A stretch of 64,000 nt of DNA from Candidatus Regiella endosymbiont of Tuberolachnus salignus (GCF_964020115.1 NZ_OZ026542.1:1054001-1118000); one strand, 5' to 3'. Shown: positions 50,731 to 60,678, counted from the stretch's first letter. The notes: generated by a model not told the origin, from the letters alone. Numbers and translations: made by a program.

Positions 50731-51603
50731 TCAATCTAAAGTAGCGTTGACACCTACGCCGGAAATCAGCATCGCTTTATCGAAAACGGTATCCACGAGA
50801 TAGCGATTTCCCTGAACACGGTAGTTCACCATTTGTGTTTCCGCATTAGAGATAGAGCCCGCATTTTTACGTATCACTAAAAGTACTGGCGCTTCGCTTT
50901 GTTTCATGGTGGTTGGCATCTCAATAATGGTCTTACGGCCATCGTTATATACCCGAGTGGGTTTCCAACGGGCAGAGCCTGTTAATTGATAATTGAAATC
51001 TAAATCGCCTAAATATTCTCCTGTCTGTGGGATGGTTTTTTCTTGGCGCTCTTGCACTTTACTATTGCGAATCGCATTCCACTTCGCTTGTGCGTCCTCC
51101 GGGTAAGTAAAGGAAACAAATGGCATAAATCGATTGCGGCTCGAACGTAGACGAAAATGATAGGTTCGACGGTTAGTGGTCACCACCAATGAAGTATCGA
51201 GCCCGACATCAAGGGGTTTGATCAGCAAATGCATCGTTTGATTTTCACCCGCCCCGGTAATCGCCGGCTCGACGTTAAAACGGGGATCACCGACATTTAA
51301 ATTATTGACCTGTTCACCCGCTTGCAAAGCGATATCGCACACCTGGAGCACCGCACAGAGAATTTGGGTTTGACCAGTGGTATAAACATAATTAATCGCG
51401 CCATTGGGGCCTGCAAAAGGCTTGCTGGTGTCGCTGCCGGTTTGCCACTGCTGTCCAATAGAGAGCGCGGCTTTTTCTTGCGCTGTTAATAAAGGTTCAT
51501 TATCAGAAAAATAGTGCTCGCCCAACGAATTATCGCCAGGCGCCGCAATGAGCATCATGGGTATCACGCTAAAAATCAAAATAGAGAGAGATGTTTTTTT
51601 CAT
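50731..51603 (-). CDS. trbG: TrbG/VirB9-like outer-membrane core protein, C-terminus replaced by IS-encoded residues
   Basis: 290 residues. A signal peptide (cut after MLIAA) is followed by the VirB9 domain: VYTTGQTQILCAVLQVCDIAL, AGENQTMHLLIKPLDVGLDTSL and RRTYHFRLRS strands, then the C-terminal TrbG region (YLGDLDFNYQLTGSARWKPTRVYNDGRK in pieces). VirB9 homologues form the outer ring with VirB7 and VirB10. The native frame runs to GVG at the IS edge, where VNATLD is contributed by the IS. The native end, restored by joining to the trbH flank, would be SSQHRITITRGK, similar to the basic tail of the family. Confidence 0.88.
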   Translation of the reverse strand: MKKTSLSILIFSVIPMMLIAAPGDNSLGEHYFSDNEPLLTAQEKAALSIGQQWQTGSDTSKPFAGPNGAINYVYTTGQTQILCAVLQVCDIALQAGEQVNNLNVGDPRFNVEPAITGAGENQTMHLLIKPLDVGLDTSLVVTTNRRTYHFRLRSSRNRFMPFVSFTYPEDAQAKWNAIRNSKVQERQEKTIPQTGEYLGDLDFNYQLTGSARWKPTRVYNDGRKTIIEMPTTMKQSEAPVLLVIRKNAGSISNAETQMVNYRVQGNRYLVDTVFDKAMLISGVGVNATLD

Positions 51604-51619
51604 AATCGTAGCCCTGGGC

Positions 51620-52324
51620 TTAAAGTTGCTTAGACCAATTAAAGTCTTTGATAAAAATGTAATGAGGATTCATAAATATTTCGCCGGATGGCATATCAGC
51701 ATCTTTATTTTGATAAATAGTAACCAATGCACGCATTCTAAAAGGCTCCTCTTTAGGTGAACCATCACGTGCTCGTACCGTTTCAATCCAATCGACTTGC
51801 CAAGAATCTTTTGATTGCTGGATAACCGATTTAATGTCTACGCTTACGGTTTCATTGGTGGCTCTGTTAAATGGATTGACTTCTTGGCTGGCATTTAAAT
51901 ATTCGTTCGCTTTCACCGTCGCTGGATCGTTAGGTGCAAGATAGCTGTAGGTGCGTAATATGGATTTGCGTTGTACTTCCGCATCGGGTGTGACCAGCCG
52001 GATGTTGTTGATCCAATCGGCAACCGCTGTACGATAATTGTCCACTTTAACGTCAGGGATATGATCGGCTCGGGTCATGGAAATGGTATTGCCATTACAA
52101 TCTTGTCGGTACACCAAAGGAATAAATTTAGATTGGCTACTGATATAAATCAGCCCCCCCACTGCCGCGAGCGTTATCAAAAGGCAAATCAGGCTGAAAA
52201 AAATAGCCAGCGTGCTATATTCCATCACGCTGCCAACATGGCTATTCCAGGAACGACGTGCATTGGTATAAGGATTAGTGGTGTCCTGAGTGGGAGATGA
52301 TTTTTTTTTACCCAAAATGTTCAT
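51620..52324 (-). CDS. trbF: TrbF/VirB8-like inner-membrane protein
   Basis: 234 residues. One membrane helix near 36-58 (STLAIFFSLICLLITLAAVG), then an NTF2-like periplasmic domain with ADWINNIRLVTPDAEVQRKS and WQVDWIETVRARDG. VirB8 nucleates assembly of the channel. It overlaps the trbE stop side by four bases (ATGA). Confidence 0.9.
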   Translation of the reverse strand: MNILGKKKSSPTQDTTNPYTNARRSWNSHVGSVMEYSTLAIFFSLICLLITLAAVGGLIYISSQSKFIPLVYRQDCNGNTISMTRADHIPDVKVDNYRTAVADWINNIRLVTPDAEVQRKSILRTYSYLAPNDPATVKANEYLNASQEVNPFNRATNETVSVDIKSVIQQSKDSWQVDWIETVRARDGSPKEEPFRMRALVTIYQNKDADMPSGEIFMNPHYIFIKDFNWSKQL

Positions 52325-54897
52325 GCTATTCCCCTATTTCTCCATTTCGAATAGGCTTTAAGATAATCATTAAGATCTATCCCATTCAGCTGCGCCCATT
52401 CATAAATCCAGGCTTCACCCTGCGTCATTTCAAGTTTTCTAATCGTAGCAATGGATTCTTTATCCGTAGAGCCAACAAAAGCCAGCGCCAAGGGACCCAG
52501 TGCCAGCTGATATAAACGCCGTCCACTTTCAGAGACGTAATAGTAATCACGCTTGGGGACAGCAGAGGCAATAATTTCAATTTGGCGCGGATTTAAACCC
52601 ATGCCGCTATAAATTGCCGCGGTTTTTTCCTCGCGTGCGTTTGGATTAGCTAAATAAATTCGGCAAGCCGTTGATTCAGTAATAATGTTTAGGATCCCTG
52701 ATTTGAGCGCTTCCGAAATACTCTGTGTGGCCATTAACACAGCGCAATTTTTCTTCGCCATCGAGCGCAACCATTCTTCGATTTTATCGCGAAAAGCAGG
52801 GTGGGCGAGCATCAACCAGGCTTCGTCGAGAATGAGTAAAGTGGGCCAGCCTTCAGCTTCGTCTAAGGCTTCTTCAATCCGCATAAACAAATACAGCAGT
52901 ACTGGCAGTGCAAATTTTTCACCCAAACCAAGAAGCTGCTCAATCTCGAAAGTCATAAAATTGGAGAGATGTAAGCCGTCTTCACTTGCATCAAGCAGAT
53001 GTCCCATATTGCCATCTACCGTATAAGGTTTGAGTGCCTCACGAATTTCAGCATCTTGCACCGTCACACTGAATTCGGATAAGGTTTTTGAATCGCTATC
53101 ATTCATGCTCATAATGGCGGTGGCAATTTCGTTGCGCTGTGCCGGCGTGGTAATCACTCCATTTAATGCCAGAATGGTGTTTATCCATTCCGCTGCCCAA
53201 GCGCGGCGAGCGCGCGTATCGATTTTCGCTAAGGGCGCAAAAGCCAGGGTGTCGTGATTAGCTGCGATAGTGAAATGCAATCCGCCCGCCGCTTTGCATG
53301 TCGGGTACATTGACAGTCCTTTATCAAAGGCGTAGATGCGTGCGCCAAGATAACGGCGCCATTGAAAGGCAATCAAACCGAGTTTGGTTGATTTACCGGT
53401 ACGGGTTGGCCCGAAGATAATGCCGTGTCCGAGATCACGCACGTGCAAATTCATACGAAAGGGAGAATTACCGCTGGTTATCGCGTGGAGTAGTGCAGGC
53501 GCATTCGGTGGAAATAGCGGAGACGGCGCCCGATTCTCACCGGTCCAAATGGTACTGGTTGGCAGTAAATCAGCGAGATTCATGGTATTGATTATTGGAC
53601 GCCTGATATTTTCCACGCCGTGACCGGGTAAAGATCCCAAAAAAGCATCCATGGTGTTGATGGTTTCAACCCGCGCTGAAAATCCCAATCTTGCAATCGA
53701 TTTTTCAATTTGGCATGCCGCGGCTTCTATCTGTTCGCGATTTTCGTTCATCAAAATAACGACACTGGTGTAATACCCTTGTGCGACCATATTACTGTTG
53801 GTTTCAGCAATAGCGGATGAGGCATCCGCCACCATCATCATGGCATCTTCGTCTATATGACCACTGTTGGTGTTAAAAACTTGATCAAAAAAACCACGCA
53901 CTTTTTGCTTCCACTTTTTGCGAAATTTTTCTAAATGTGAAATCGCTTCATGCTGATCCATAAAAATGAATCGGGATGACCAACGGTATTCAATCGGCAA
54001 TTCAGCCAAACTCGACAAAATGCCTGGATGCGATTCGAGCGGAAATCCTTCAATGGCGACGGCTTGAATAAAATGCCGACCAATCTTTGGTACCACCCCT
54101 GTCCATAACTCTTGACCGCCGATAAGCCCGTCGATATACATCGGATTATTGGGCAGTTGAATGGGATGGTTTAAACCGGTGACGCAAAATTGTAACCATT
54201 GTAAAAACTGATCCTGTGTGACGGTGGATCCATCTTCGTTACTTATCTTTTTACTACCCAGTCGTTCTAGATTGATCGCAGCTGAAAGACGTGATTCAAA
54301 ATTAATCATCTCCCGTTTGAATTGTTCTATCAATTGGGTGGTGCCGAGTTTTTTATCTGGTTTGTACGAATCGTCATCAAACATCAGCTCAACAAATTTA
54401 CGTTCCGCCAACATGGGCGGAAACCAGGTGACAGTAAGGATAAAAAAACCTTCATACAGCATGCCCAAATTTTCGAATAAATTGCGGCGCTCCTCATCAA
54501 TCGCCGCGGAAACCGGATCGGTAAAATGTGAAAGCCTTCTTTCACTGTAATTTGGCGCTGGTCTACGTACCGCATCAATATGCATTAACCAACCACTGCC
54601 CATATTGGCAAACGCTTGGTTGATGCGAAAAGAGATTATCTCTCTCTCCGCATCGGTAGCACTGGCATTGTCAGCGCCACTGTAAAACCAGGCGGCCATA
54701 AAAGAGCCGTTTTTGCCAACAATGACACCCTCATCAACCACTGCCGCATAATTAAGTAAATCGGCCAGTCCACAATCACTGGACTGATGTTTTTTTAATC
54801 TAAGACTGGCATTCACCATACAGACACGGGTAAACAAAATACAAAGCAGCAGTATCCCCAAGACAGCAATGGTGATGGTGATAACAGTGACCGTCAT
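52321..54897 (-). CDS. trbE: TrbE/VirB4-like transport ATPase
   Basis: 858 residues, a full-length VirB4. Walker A GPTRTGKSTK near residue 497, Walker B LLILDEAWLML near residue 690, arginine-finger region in CRIYLANPNAREEKTAAIY. The N-terminal part (ADLLNYAAVVDEGVIVGKNG) and a membrane-proximal helix at the start are as in conjugative TrbE. It energises pilus subunit dislocation and substrate transfer. Coupled by ATGA overlaps with trbD and trbF. Confidence 0.93.
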   Translation of the reverse strand: MTVTVITITIAVLGILLLCILFTRVCMVNASLRLKKHQSSDCGLADLLNYAAVVDEGVIVGKNGSFMAAWFYSGADNASATDAEREIISFRINQAFANMGSGWLMHIDAVRRPAPNYSERRLSHFTDPVSAAIDEERRNLFENLGMLYEGFFILTVTWFPPMLAERKFVELMFDDDSYKPDKKLGTTQLIEQFKREMINFESRLSAAINLERLGSKKISNEDGSTVTQDQFLQWLQFCVTGLNHPIQLPNNPMYIDGLIGGQELWTGVVPKIGRHFIQAVAIEGFPLESHPGILSSLAELPIEYRWSSRFIFMDQHEAISHLEKFRKKWKQKVRGFFDQVFNTNSGHIDEDAMMMVADASSAIAETNSNMVAQGYYTSVVILMNENREQIEAAACQIEKSIARLGFSARVETINTMDAFLGSLPGHGVENIRRPIINTMNLADLLPTSTIWTGENRAPSPLFPPNAPALLHAITSGNSPFRMNLHVRDLGHGIIFGPTRTGKSTKLGLIAFQWRRYLGARIYAFDKGLSMYPTCKAAGGLHFTIAANHDTLAFAPLAKIDTRARRAWAAEWINTILALNGVITTPAQRNEIATAIMSMNDSDSKTLSEFSVTVQDAEIREALKPYTVDGNMGHLLDASEDGLHLSNFMTFEIEQLLGLGEKFALPVLLYLFMRIEEALDEAEGWPTLLILDEAWLMLAHPAFRDKIEEWLRSMAKKNCAVLMATQSISEALKSGILNIITESTACRIYLANPNAREEKTAAIYSGMGLNPRQIEIIASAVPKRDYYYVSESGRRLYQLALGPLALAFVGSTDKESIATIRKLEMTQGEAWIYEWAQLNGIDLNDYLKAYSKWRNRGIA

Positions 54898-55205
54898 TTA
54901 TATTGCTTCTCCTGACTAACAGTATTAATACGATAAGGCGTTGATCGTGCAGGATAGTAAGGTTTGTATTGTCTGTTGCGCAGATAAACAAAACGCATTT
55001 TGGGATCCGCCTTCGCCATTTTTCGCAACACCCAGATAGCAGCAAACCACAAAAAGGTGCCGATGATGGCGGCATTCCAGTCTTGAGCGGCTAATATCAA
55101 GATGGCGGCAAGTAATCCGGAGAACATCACCATTTCACGATCTCCGCCCATAAAAAGGCTATCTCGATTGCCTGCTCGGTGAATAGCGATAGTGCGCAAT
55201 GCCAT
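54894..55205 (-). CDS. trbD: TrbD/VirB3-like inner-membrane protein
   Basis: 103 residues with IAIHRAGNRDSLFMGGDRE at the N-terminus, then two hydrophobic segments (MVMFSGLLAAILILAA and WNAAIIGTFLWFAAIWVL). This is the VirB3 pattern, a partner that stays with VirB4. It overlaps trbE by four bases and starts two bases after the trbC stop. Confidence 0.88.
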   Translation of the reverse strand: MALRTIAIHRAGNRDSLFMGGDREMVMFSGLLAAILILAAQDWNAAIIGTFLWFAAIWVLRKMAKADPKMRFVYLRNRQYKPYYPARSTPYRINTVSQEKQYK

Positions 55206-55207
55206 GG

Positions 55208-55615
55208 TTATACGCGACCGGTTGGTAAGCTATTAATTAATCCATTTGGCCACAATGCGATTTCAGTTCCACCCGCGGTAATAGCTGACAGAGTGCCTTC
55301 TGCTGCAACAATGAAACAGAGTACTAAGACAATAAAGATCAAAGTACGTAAAAAACCGTTCATATCCCCGCCAAAAATAAGCGCTGCCCCAGCACCAATT
55401 AAGCCGATAATGGACGCAGTGAAGGCGAAGGGTCCTTTGACTGAATTACGGATCTTATCGAGCCAACCATCAAACGGCAGGCCACCCCCAGCAGTACCAG
55501 AACCTGTGCTTGATGCCAAAGCAGGTTGAGTGATAATTAATAACAAAACCGTGAGACTAATAAGCGCGATGATCATTTGATAACTAAAAGTAAAACGAGG
55601 CAGATTAAGTTGCAT
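55208..55615 (-). CDS. trbC: TrbC/VirB2-like pilin precursor
   Basis: 135 residues. Long signal segment (MIIALISLTVLLLIITQPALA), a mature part with two membrane helices (PFAFTASIIGLIGAGAALIF and LIFIVLVLCFIVAAEG) and a polar loop GGDMNG. TrbC precursors are trimmed and circularised by TraF in IncP plasmids. No such peptidase gene is in the window. Confidence 0.88.
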   Translation of the reverse strand: MQLNLPRFTFSYQMIIALISLTVLLLIITQPALASSTGSGTAGGGLPFDGWLDKIRNSVKGPFAFTASIIGLIGAGAALIFGGDMNGFLRTLIFIVLVLCFIVAAEGTLSAITAGGTEIALWPNGLINSLPTGRV

Positions 55616-55626
55616 GTTAGTTTTCC

Positions 55627-56583
55627 TTAAAGATGACGGGTTTGATAATGGCCATTTTGGTAACCGGAAATCTCGATGATCCCCTGCACACGACGGCCTT
55701 CGGGGGTTTTAGCGATATGAACAATCACATGCACCGCATCGCCAATCAGCGGTTCAATATCAGAAGGCGCGGTTGGATTACGTGTAATCAGTGACTTTAA
55801 ACGCGTTAGCGCTGACAGGGCGTTATTGGCATGCAAGGTCGCGGCACCGCCTTCGTGCCCGGTATTCCAGGCATCTAACAAATCTAATGCTTCAGCCCCC
55901 CTCACTTCACCGACCAAAATACGATCGGGGCGCATACGTAGAATGGTTTTAAGCAACATCGTCATGGTGACTTCCAATGTGGTGTGATATTGAACACAAT
56001 TCTGTGCCGCACATTGAATTTCACCGGTATCTTCGATAATACAAATCCGTTCCGTCGGATCATTCAACACCATTTGATGAATAACGGCATTAACCAGGGT
56101 GGTTTTTCCTGATCCGGTTCCCCCGATCACTAAGATATTACGGTGATCACACACCGCTTGTTTTATCGCGCTACATTGTTCCGCTGTCATGATGCCAGCG
56201 GTGAGATATTGATCGAGCGTAAAGATAGCAATCGCTTTTTTACGGATAGCAAAGGTAGGCGCTTGAACAACCGGGGGGAGCTGTCCAGCAAAACGCGAGC
56301 CATCAAGCGGTAATTCTCCTTCAATCAAAGGCGTTAATCGGGTAACGGTTTTGCCATGATAACCCGCGACGACTTGAATCACTGCCGCCGCGCGTTGTGG
56401 CAACATAGAGCCAATGCACTTCATCTTTTCGCCCAGTTTCTCTTGCCAAATGCCCCCATCTGCATTGAGCAGTACTTCTATTGTTTTGGGATCTTCTAAT
56501 GCCGACACTATGGTTGACCCAAGATCACGGCTCAACTTTTCAATAGCGCGTAGGTTGATGGATGACTGTTCTGCTGTTGTCAT
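55627..56583 (-). CDS. trbB: TrbB/VirB11-like secretion ATPase
   Basis: 318 residues. Walker A GGTGSGKT at 154-161, Asp box and Walker B around RICIIEDTGEIQ and ILVGEVRGAEAL, His box in GGAATLHANNALSALTRL. The hexameric ATPase switches the channel between pilus growth and transfer. It is the first gene of the block. No traG/virD4 coupling gene or relaxase is found upstream, the sequence from 56584 on being non-coding. Confidence 0.92.
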   Translation of the reverse strand: MTTAEQSSINLRAIEKLSRDLGSTIVSALEDPKTIEVLLNADGGIWQEKLGEKMKCIGSMLPQRAAAVIQVVAGYHGKTVTRLTPLIEGELPLDGSRFAGQLPPVVQAPTFAIRKKAIAIFTLDQYLTAGIMTAEQCSAIKQAVCDHRNILVIGGTGSGKTTLVNAVIHQMVLNDPTERICIIEDTGEIQCAAQNCVQYHTTLEVTMTMLLKTILRMRPDRILVGEVRGAEALDLLDAWNTGHEGGAATLHANNALSALTRLKSLITRNPTAPSDIEPLIGDAVHVIVHIAKTPEGRRVQGIIEISGYQNGHYQTRHL

Positions 56584-56704
56584 TGTCTACATCCATGATG
56601 TTCACAAAGAATCTACATAATAAATGATAAAAAACAATAATTAGTCAACGAAATGGTTATTTATAAATAGGAAGAAATGGGGAAAGAGAAGAACTTCTTC
56701 TGAG

Positions 56705-56729
56705 AGCCTATTCGAAATCTTCTTTGAGC
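56705..56729 (+). repeat. Left arm of an inverted repeat flanking map
   Basis: AGCCTATTCGAAATCTTCTT plus TGAGC. The reverse complement, with one base deleted, is at 58003-58026. Confidence 0.7.
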
Positions 56730-56928
56730 TGCGCTAAAACGGGAAAAAAGAGGAGGATAAAAGAGTAGAGCACTGATGGGCAGGGGACTAAAAGGAGAAA
56801 GGTAGCGGGAGGTGCCGTCTGAAATATTTATTACGGTGTGAAACTCGTGTCTGAATAGGGGTTGTCATCAAGGTTAGGTTGAAGCATGATCTTTTTTCAA
56901 TTATTGACAGCTTTCAATAATAGACTTC

Positions 56929-57063
56929 TTGCATAACTTACTGCATAGCACGAGTTCTGCGTTACGTGGTGTTCATCATCCTCATGTACTTTGTGTTAAC
57001 GAAGGTTGCTGGCTCCGGGTGCCTTGGCGTTGCGCCCCGAATTACGGTTTGCAAGAATCTAAT
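56929..57063. repeat. Second short repeat family, full-size copy (about 135 bp)
   Basis: The ends are imperfect inverted repeats (AGACTTCTTGCATAAC and the complement of TTTGCAAGAATCT). The left half is similar to 11198-11262. Confidence 0.5.
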
Positions 57064-57098
57064 GCTGCCTAATTTCATTAGCTTACGGACTTACTTAA

Positions 57099-57890
57099 AT
57101 GGCAATTTCAATTAAAACCCCCGAAGATATTCAAAAAATGCGCATTGCTGGCCGTTTAGCTGCAGAAGTACTCGAGATCATCGAGCCTTATGTTAAGCCT
57201 GGTATCAGTAGTGGTGAATTGGATCGCCTATGCCATCACCATATTACCCATAAGCAGAAAGCGTTGTCGGCTTGTTTGGGTTATCGAGAGTTCCCTAAAT
57301 CTGTTTGTATTTCGATTAATGATGTTATCTGTCATGGGATCCCGAATGATAACGCCATATTGAAAAATGGCGATATTGTGAACATCGATGTTACTGTGAT
57401 TAAAGACGGTTTTCATGGCGACACCTCAAAAATGTTTATTGTCGGTGATCCAACAGCGCTAGGACAACGTCTGTGCCGAATTACACAACAAAGTCTTTAC
57501 TTAGCCATCAATATGGTCAGGCCAGGTATCCGTCTTGGTAGCCTAGGAACCGCCATCCAGAAATTTGTTGAGGCAGAAAATTTTTCGGTGGTACGTGAAT
57601 ACTGTGGACACGGCATTGGCAGAGGTTTTCACGAAGCTCCCCAAGTACTACATTACGAGGCGGATGATCATGGTGTGGTGCTGAAAAGTGGCATGGCTTT
57701 CACCATTGAACCCATGGTCAATGCAGGCAAGTGCCACATCCGTATGATGAAAGATGGTTGGACAGTGAAAACTAAAGATCGCAGCTGGTCGGCACAATAT
57801 GAACATACGCTGGTGGTGACAGATAATGGTTGTGAAGTGATGACTTGGCGCGCGGATGATACTATTCCGAAAGTCATTACACACGAATAA
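57099..57890 (+). CDS. map: Methionine aminopeptidase, type I
   Basis: 263 residues. Metal ligands Asp97, Asp108, His171, Glu204 and Glu235 fall exactly at the positions used in E. coli Map (NIDVT, GDTSK, GHGIG, TIEPM, QYEHT). It removes the initiator Met from new proteins. It is an essential gene and intact. In most enterobacteria map stands next to rpsB. Here neither rpsB nor tsf is present, and the gene is enclosed by an inverted repeat, so it has been relocated or the surrounding DNA rearranged. No clear ribosome binding site is seen in TTACTTAA before the ATG. Confidence 0.96.
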   Translation: MAISIKTPEDIQKMRIAGRLAAEVLEIIEPYVKPGISSGELDRLCHHHITHKQKALSACLGYREFPKSVCISINDVICHGIPNDNAILKNGDIVNIDVTVIKDGFHGDTSKMFIVGDPTALGQRLCRITQQSLYLAINMVRPGIRLGSLGTAIQKFVEAENFSVVREYCGHGIGRGFHEAPQVLHYEADDHGVVLKSGMAFTIEPMVNAGKCHIRMMKDGWTVKTKDRSWSAQYEHTLVVTDNGCEVMTWRADDTIPKVITHE

Positions 57891-58002
57891 TGAATAAGAG
57901 AAAATGTGAGCGGGTGTATAGGAAAGGTTTTTGTCGCACAGTGTATTGTTAGAGCTATTTGAAATCTCTTGTGCAAGCCGTCTTTTGTTAAAAATGAGCA
58001 TC

Positions 58003-58026
58003 GCTCAAGAAGATTTCGAATAGGCT
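58003..58026 (-). repeat. Right arm of an inverted repeat flanking map
   Basis: GCTCAAGAAGATTTCGAATA plus GGCT, complementary to 56705-56729. A weaker third copy in direct orientation starts near 57952. Confidence 0.7.
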
Positions 58027-58092
58027 TTTAGCAAACAACGGTTGCTAATTTTTTTTGCTCTTCTTTTAATCTTTATTTGGGAACCATTAAAA

Positions 58093-58410
58093 ATGAAAAG
58101 ATCTTTATTATTAGCGTTTTTCCTGAGCAGTTTATCGAGTTTTTCACTTTCTGTTCAAGCCGATGATGCTTGTGAAGCCGTACTCTGTATGTTTGGTAAA
58201 ATGGAAAAGAGCGCTGTCTCTGAATGTGCATCGGCCGAAAAGGAATTTTTCAGTATCAATGTATTTGAAGATGATGATGATGAAAAATTTGATGCTGAAA
58301 AAACCCTTGAGAAACGCCAAGAATTTTTGCAGCAGTGCAAAGACGCCGATAAAGACACTATTTCTAAGATTTTAGACAATTTTGGACGTAAGCAGGGAAG
58401 TAAAGAGTAG
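58093..58410 (+). CDS. TrbM/KikA-like conjugation protein
   Basis: 105 residues from the Met of MKRSLLLAFFLSS. A longer frame starts at 58042 but would put hydrophobic residues before the signal peptide. Sec signal cut after VQA. The mature part CEAVLCMFGKMEKSAVSECA and EKEFFSINVF shows the CxxxLC...C...FFSI pattern of the TrbM/KikA/MpfK family of small periplasmic transfer proteins. An acidic DDDDEKFD stretch follows. It is separated from trbB by map but probably belonged to the same transfer region. Gene symbol left open as the homology is by pattern. Confidence 0.68.
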   Translation: MKRSLLLAFFLSSLSSFSLSVQADDACEAVLCMFGKMEKSAVSECASAEKEFFSINVFEDDDDEKFDAEKTLEKRQEFLQQCKDADKDTISKILDNFGRKQGSKE

Positions 58411-58413
58411 GTA

Positions 58414-58539
58414 TATACTCTTTGTCTTTGAAGTTGCCGCTAGGCGGCCAGAGTGTGAGACCGATGAGCGTAGACAGACTACGTGATTCGGCGAGCACTC
58501 GCAGCCAACAACGCGGCGGCTTCAAAAGCGAAGGGTATA
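58414..58539 (+). repeat. MITE-like repeat copy 9 (subfamily A)
   Basis: From TATACTCTTTGTCTTTGAAG to AAAGCGAAGGGTATA, between the convergent trbM-like gene and sucD. It may serve as a bidirectional hairpin terminator. Confidence 0.82.
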
Positions 58540-58611
58540 TTGGCAAAAAAATGGAATGTCATCAAACATTCCATTTTTAGTCATATAAGATCATTTTTAG
58601 CTTATTTCATC

Positions 58612-59490
58612 TTAAGACGAAACGGATTTTTCGGTTTTTACAGCTTCACCAATCTCAGCCAAACTACGGACTGTTGTTACCCCTGCTGCCTCCAACGCGG
58701 CAAATTTTTCCTCCGCGGTTCCTTTACCGCCGGCAATAATAGCCCCCGCATGACCCATTCGTTTGCCTGCTGGGGCTGTCACGCCTGCGATATAGGCGAT
58801 AACGGGTTTAGTGACGTGTTTTTTAATGTATTCCGCCGCTTCTTCTTCTGCATTACCGCCGATTTCACCAATCATGACAATGATTTCTGTTTGGGGATCT
58901 GCTTGAAATAATTTTAAGATATCAACAAAATTAGCGCCGGCAATGGGATCACCGCCAATGCCCACACAACTTGATTGACCCAGGCCAATATCCGTTATTT
59001 GTTTTACCGCCTCATAAGTGAGCGTCCCTGAGCGCGAAACAACACCGACTTTGCCGGGGGCATGGATATGGCCAGGCATAATGCCAATTTTACATTCACC
59101 CGGGGTGATCACCCCTGGGCAGTTAGGGCCGATCATCCTGACACCACTTTGATCCAGTTTGGCTTTTATCACTAACATATCTAATGTCGGTATGCCTTCG
59201 GTAATGCAGATGATGAGCTCGATACCGGCATCAATCGCTTCCAGAATAGAATCTTTACAGAAGGGTGCCGGTACGTAAATAACCGATGCTGTCGCGCCTG
59301 TTTCTTTGACGGCGTCACGAACGGTATTAAACACCGGTAAACCCAAATGCGTTGTACCGCCTTTACCGGGAGTCACCCCGCCGACCATTTGTGTACCGTA
59401 AGCGATAGCTTGTTCAGAATGGAAAGTCCCTTGGCTACCAGTAAAACCTTGGCAAATTACTTTAGTGTTTTTATTAATTAAAATAGACAT
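58612..59490 (-). CDS. sucD: Succinyl-CoA synthetase alpha subunit
   Basis: 292 residues (E. coli: 289). N-terminal CoA-binding domain ([20 protein letters not shown]), active-site phosphohistidine His247 in RMGHAGAII, and the [14 protein letters not shown] substrate loop. With SucC it makes ATP or GTP from succinyl-CoA in the TCA cycle. Last gene of sucABCD, its start overlapping the sucC stop by one base. Confidence 0.97.
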   Translation of the reverse strand: MSILINKNTKVICQGFTGSQGTFHSEQAIAYGTQMVGGVTPGKGGTTHLGLPVFNTVRDAVKETGATASVIYVPAPFCKDSILEAIDAGIELIICITEGIPTLDMLVIKAKLDQSGVRMIGPNCPGVITPGECKIGIMPGHIHAPGKVGVVSRSGTLTYEAVKQITDIGLGQSSCVGIGGDPIAGANFVDILKLFQADPQTEIIVMIGEIGGNAEEEAAEYIKKHVTKPVIAYIAGVTAPAGKRMGHAGAIIAGGKGTAEEKFAALEAAGVTTVRSLAEIGEAVKTEKSVSS

Positions 59491-60656
59491 TATTGACTCC
59501 GCGCGGCAGCTACGACTTTTGTAGCAGCATCGTTCAGGCTGGTGGCAGCGATAATATTTAAACCGCTGTCGGCTAATTTTTGTACACCCAATGGCGCGTT
59601 ATTTCCTTCAAGACGAACCACCACCGGCACTTTAACACCGACTTCATTTACCGCACCAATAATGCCGTCGGCGATCAGATCACAGCGCACGATCCCACCA
59701 AAAATATTCACCAAAACGGCTTTTACATTGTCATCCGATAAAATGATTTTAAAGGCTTCGGTAACACGCTCTTTGGTCGCCCCCCCGCCGACATCTAAAA
59801 AGTTGGCGGGCTCAGCACCGTGCAGTTTTACGATATCCATGGTTGCCATGGCTAAACCTGCCCCGTTCACCATACAACCGATATGGCCATCGAGCGCGAC
59901 ATAGTTGAGCTCCCATTTAGTAGCATGGTTTTCACGTTCATCTTCTTGGCTTGGATCACGCATTTCAAATAATTTTTTTTGACGAAACGACGCATTGCCA
60001 TCGACTGATAATTTGCCGTCGAGACAAATTAAATCGCCTTGTTTGGTGATGACCAGTGGATTGATTTCCACTAACGACAGATCGCTTTCTAAGAATAATT
60101 TGGCGAGACCCATGAAAATTTGGCTAAATTGCTTGACTTGCTTAGCATTTAACCCCAATTTGAACGCCAATTCACGTCCTTGATAGGGTTGTGGCCCTGT
60201 TAATGGATCTAAGGCGAGTTTATGGATCAATTCGGGCGTTTCTTCTGCTACCTTTTCAATTTCAACGCCGCCTTCGGTTGACGCCATAAACATCACACGG
60301 CGTGAAGAGCGATCGACTACCACCCCAAGATACAACTCTTTATCGATCTCAGTCACGGCTTCAACTAAAACTTGTTTAACGGGTTGCCCTTTGGCGTCTG
60401 TTTGGTAAGTGACTAAATTTTTACCTAACCACTGGGTTGCAAAAGCCTCGACAGCTTCTTTGCTGTCCACCAATTTTACGCCCCCGGCTTTACCCCGCCC
60501 ACCCGCGTGGACTTGGCATTTTACTACCCATTTATCCCCCGGAATTTTTGCGGCGGCGGCAGAGGCTTCTTGTGCTGTGCTGCAAGCGTAACCTATTGGA
60601 ACTGGCAAGCCATTTTCAGAAAATAATTTTTTTGCCTGGTATTCGTGTAAGTTCAT
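59490..60656 (-). CDS. sucC: Succinyl-CoA synthetase beta subunit
   Basis: 388 residues, equal to E. coli SucC. The ATP-grasp domain starts [12 protein letters not shown], with the nucleotide-binding [15 protein letters not shown] and the CoA-ligase region [15 protein letters not shown]. Complete. Between sucB and sucC lies a MITE-like repeat, so coupling with sucB transcription may be weakened. Confidence 0.97.
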   Translation of the reverse strand: MNLHEYQAKKLFSENGLPVPIGYACSTAQEASAAAAKIPGDKWVVKCQVHAGGRGKAGGVKLVDSKEAVEAFATQWLGKNLVTYQTDAKGQPVKQVLVEAVTEIDKELYLGVVVDRSSRRVMFMASTEGGVEIEKVAEETPELIHKLALDPLTGPQPYQGRELAFKLGLNAKQVKQFSQIFMGLAKLFLESDLSLVEINPLVITKQGDLICLDGKLSVDGNASFRQKKLFEMRDPSQEDERENHATKWELNYVALDGHIGCMVNGAGLAMATMDIVKLHGAEPANFLDVGGGATKERVTEAFKIILSDDNVKAVLVNIFGGIVRCDLIADGIIGAVNEVGVKVPVVVRLEGNNAPLGVQKLADSGLNIIAATSLNDAATKVVAAARSQ

Positions 60657-60678
60657 GTTGTTTATCCCTATAAAGGCC

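Larger units (their letters stand above)
56584..57098. other. Non-coding region between trbB and map with repeat debris
   Basis: It holds one arm of the inverted repeat around map (56705-56729) and a MITE-like element of the second family (56929-57063). No gene is visible. The expected trb promoter must lie here but I could not identify it confidently. Confidence 0.5.

Noticed and set aside
50752-56583. Explaining the split trb operon by one IS21 insertion plus homologous inversion
   Set aside because: Such events keep one left and one right IS end at the two sides of the target. Here both sides touch right ends.
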